Positions 5,003-5,716 of a stretch of 5,716 nt of DNA are shown here, in pieces. The notes below the pieces were generated by a model. That model ran no database searches, was not told the DNA's origin, and was given only the letters and a program-made list of their open reading frames with translations. Source of the stretch: Sporichthyaceae bacterium. Its GTDB lineage: Bacteria; Actinomycetota; Actinomycetes; JACCUZ01. The DNA is taken from NCBI GenBank assembly GCA_013698395.1, contig JACCUZ010000279.1:1-5716 (forward strand), given 5' to 3'. The position numbers were made by a program, and so were the translations under genes. The stretch's first letter is position 1. Every line of letters begins with the position of its first letter.

Positions 5003-5293
5003 ATGCGTCACTACGAACTCATGGTCATCCTCGACCCCGACGTCGAGGAGCGCACCGTCGCCCCGGCTCTCGACCAGTTCCTGTCGGTCGTGAAGAAGGA
5101 CGGCGGCAACGTCGAGAAGGTCGACATCTGGGGCCGTCGCCGGATGTCGTTCGAGATCGCCAAGAAGGCCGAGGGCATCTACGCCGTCATCGACCTGCAG
5201 GCTGAGCCCGCGACGGTCAAGGAGCTCGACCGCCAGCTCAACCTCAACGAGGCCGTGCTGCGCACCAAGGTCATGCGCCCCGAACTGCGCTGA
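5003..5293 (+). CDS. rpsF: 30S ribosomal protein S6
   Basis: The protein has 96 aa, the normal bacterial S6 core length, without the long acidic tail seen in E. coli. S6 forms a heterodimer with S18 and binds the central domain of 16S rRNA in the small-subunit platform. Seen: the canonical MRHYELMVILDPDVEE start, GGNVEKVDIWGRRRMSFEIAKK (about 34-55), the loop and strand typical of S6, and the LDRQLNLNEAVLRTKVMR block near the C terminus. It is followed 38 bases later by ssb, and the usual actinobacterial order continues with rpsR and rplI beyond the window. Transcription probably starts near 4906 with a structured leader that may mediate autoregulation. Confidence 0.98.
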   Translation: MRHYELMVILDPDVEERTVAPALDQFLSVVKKDGGNVEKVDIWGRRRMSFEIAKKAEGIYAVIDLQAEPATVKELDRQLNLNEAVLRTKVMRPELR

Positions 5294-5320
5294 CCGTTCC
5301 GAACAGTCCGTTCCACCCTT

Positions 5321-5325
5321 AGGAG
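5321..5325 (+). promoter_or_regulatory. Ribosome binding site of ssb
   Basis: AGGAG lies six bases before the ATG at 5332, which is ideal spacing. It lies in the 38-base rpsF-ssb gap, which also holds two CCGTTCC repeats (5294-5300 and 5308-5314). Confidence 0.8.
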
Positions 5326-5331
5326 CCACCC

Positions 5332-5716
5332 ATGGCCGCAGGCGACACCGTCATCACCCTCGTCGGCAACCTCGTCGACGACCCGGAGCTGCGCTTCACC
5401 CCCAGCGGTGCCGCCGTGGCGAAGTTCCGGATCGCCTCCACACCGCGGTTCCTGGACAAGCAGACCAACGAGTGGAAGGACGGCGAAAGCCTGTTCCTGT
5501 CCTGCAACGTGTGGCGACAGGCAGCCGAGAACGTCGCTGAGTCCCTCCAGCGCGGCATGCGCGTCATCGTCTCCGGCCGGCTCAAGCAGCGGTCCTACGA
5601 GACCAAGGAGGGCGAGAAGCGCACCGTGTACGAGGTCGAGGTCGACGAGGTCGGCCCCAGCCTGAAGAACGCCACCGCGAAGGTCAACAAGACCCAGCGC
5701 GGCGGCGGAGCCGGCG
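5332..5716 (+). CDS. ssb: Single-stranded DNA-binding protein, 3' end outside the window
   Basis: The gene is open to the window end, with 128 complete codons. SSB is a homotetrameric OB-fold protein that coats single-stranded DNA in replication, repair and recombination. Seen: the opening MAAGDTVITLVGNLVDDPEL, FTPSGAAVAKFRIAS (about 24-38), the aromatic DNA-contact strand LFLSCNVWRQAAENVAESL (about 56-74), RGMRVIVSGRLKQRSYE (about 76-92) and GEKRTVYEVEVDEVGPSL (about 96-113). The sequence then turns into the start of a glycine-rich disordered linker. The acidic C-terminal protein-interaction tip must lie downstream. The linkage to rpsF indicates the main chromosomal SSB rather than a plasmid or phage copy. 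Confidence 0.97.
   Translation, partial: MAAGDTVITLVGNLVDDPELRFTPSGAAVAKFRIASTPRFLDKQTNEWKDGESLFLSCNVWRQAAENVAESLQRGMRVIVSGRLKQRSYETKEGEKRTVYEVEVDEVGPSLKNATAKVNKTQRGGGAG

Noticed and set aside
5301..5313. GAAC-N5-GTTC in the rpsF-ssb gap as a LexA/SOS box
   Set aside because: The actinobacterial LexA site needs GAAC-N4-GTTC with flanking TC/GA. Here the spacer is five bases and the flanks do not match.

Overview
The window is chromosomal DNA from a high-GC actinobacterium. The rpsF-ssb pair at the right end, GTG starts, TANNNT -10 boxes at leaderless-type spacing and very G/C-rich third codon positions all fit. A FemX-type peptidoglycan branching enzyme upstream of rpsF suits a lineage with an interpeptide bridge, such as Nocardioidaceae (LL-diaminopimelate-glycine peptidoglycan) or Streptomyces. 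Nocardioidaceae is my best guess, but the genus cannot be fixed from this sequence.

Layout. (1) 1-1270: a plus-strand gene for an orphan AbiEi-like winged-helix protein with a C-terminal PD-(D/E)XK-like domain. It lies between two inverted copies of a roughly 55-bp repeat, each built from two palindromes. No AbiEii toxin gene is visible. (2) 1260-3430, minus strand: a FemAB/FemX-type aminoacyltransferase whose stop codon overlaps the start of an alanine-racemase-like PLP protein (TGATG). The racemase-like protein keeps the PLP lysine but lacks the catalytic tyrosine and the CMDQ aspartate. (3) 3461-3493: a strong hairpin between yceI and the FemX gene. (4) 3513-4829: a YceI-family lipid-binding protein (minus) and a MarR-family regulator (plus), divergently transcribed from a short A/T-rich region with closely packed promoter elements. 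(5) 4830-5716: a promoter and structured leader, then rpsF (ribosomal protein S6) and the 5' part of ssb, the start of the usual rpsF-ssb-rpsR-rplI cluster.

How the genes work together. FemX and the racemase-like protein are probably made from one message with translational coupling, pointing to a shared role in peptidoglycan cross-bridge or amino-acid metabolism. The MarR regulator probably controls itself and yceI from the shared intergenic region. rpsF-ssb is housekeeping.

The least conventional parts are the repeat-bounded AbiEi-like gene and the racemase-like protein with altered catalytic residues. I see no RNA gene, CRISPR array, transposase or phage gene.
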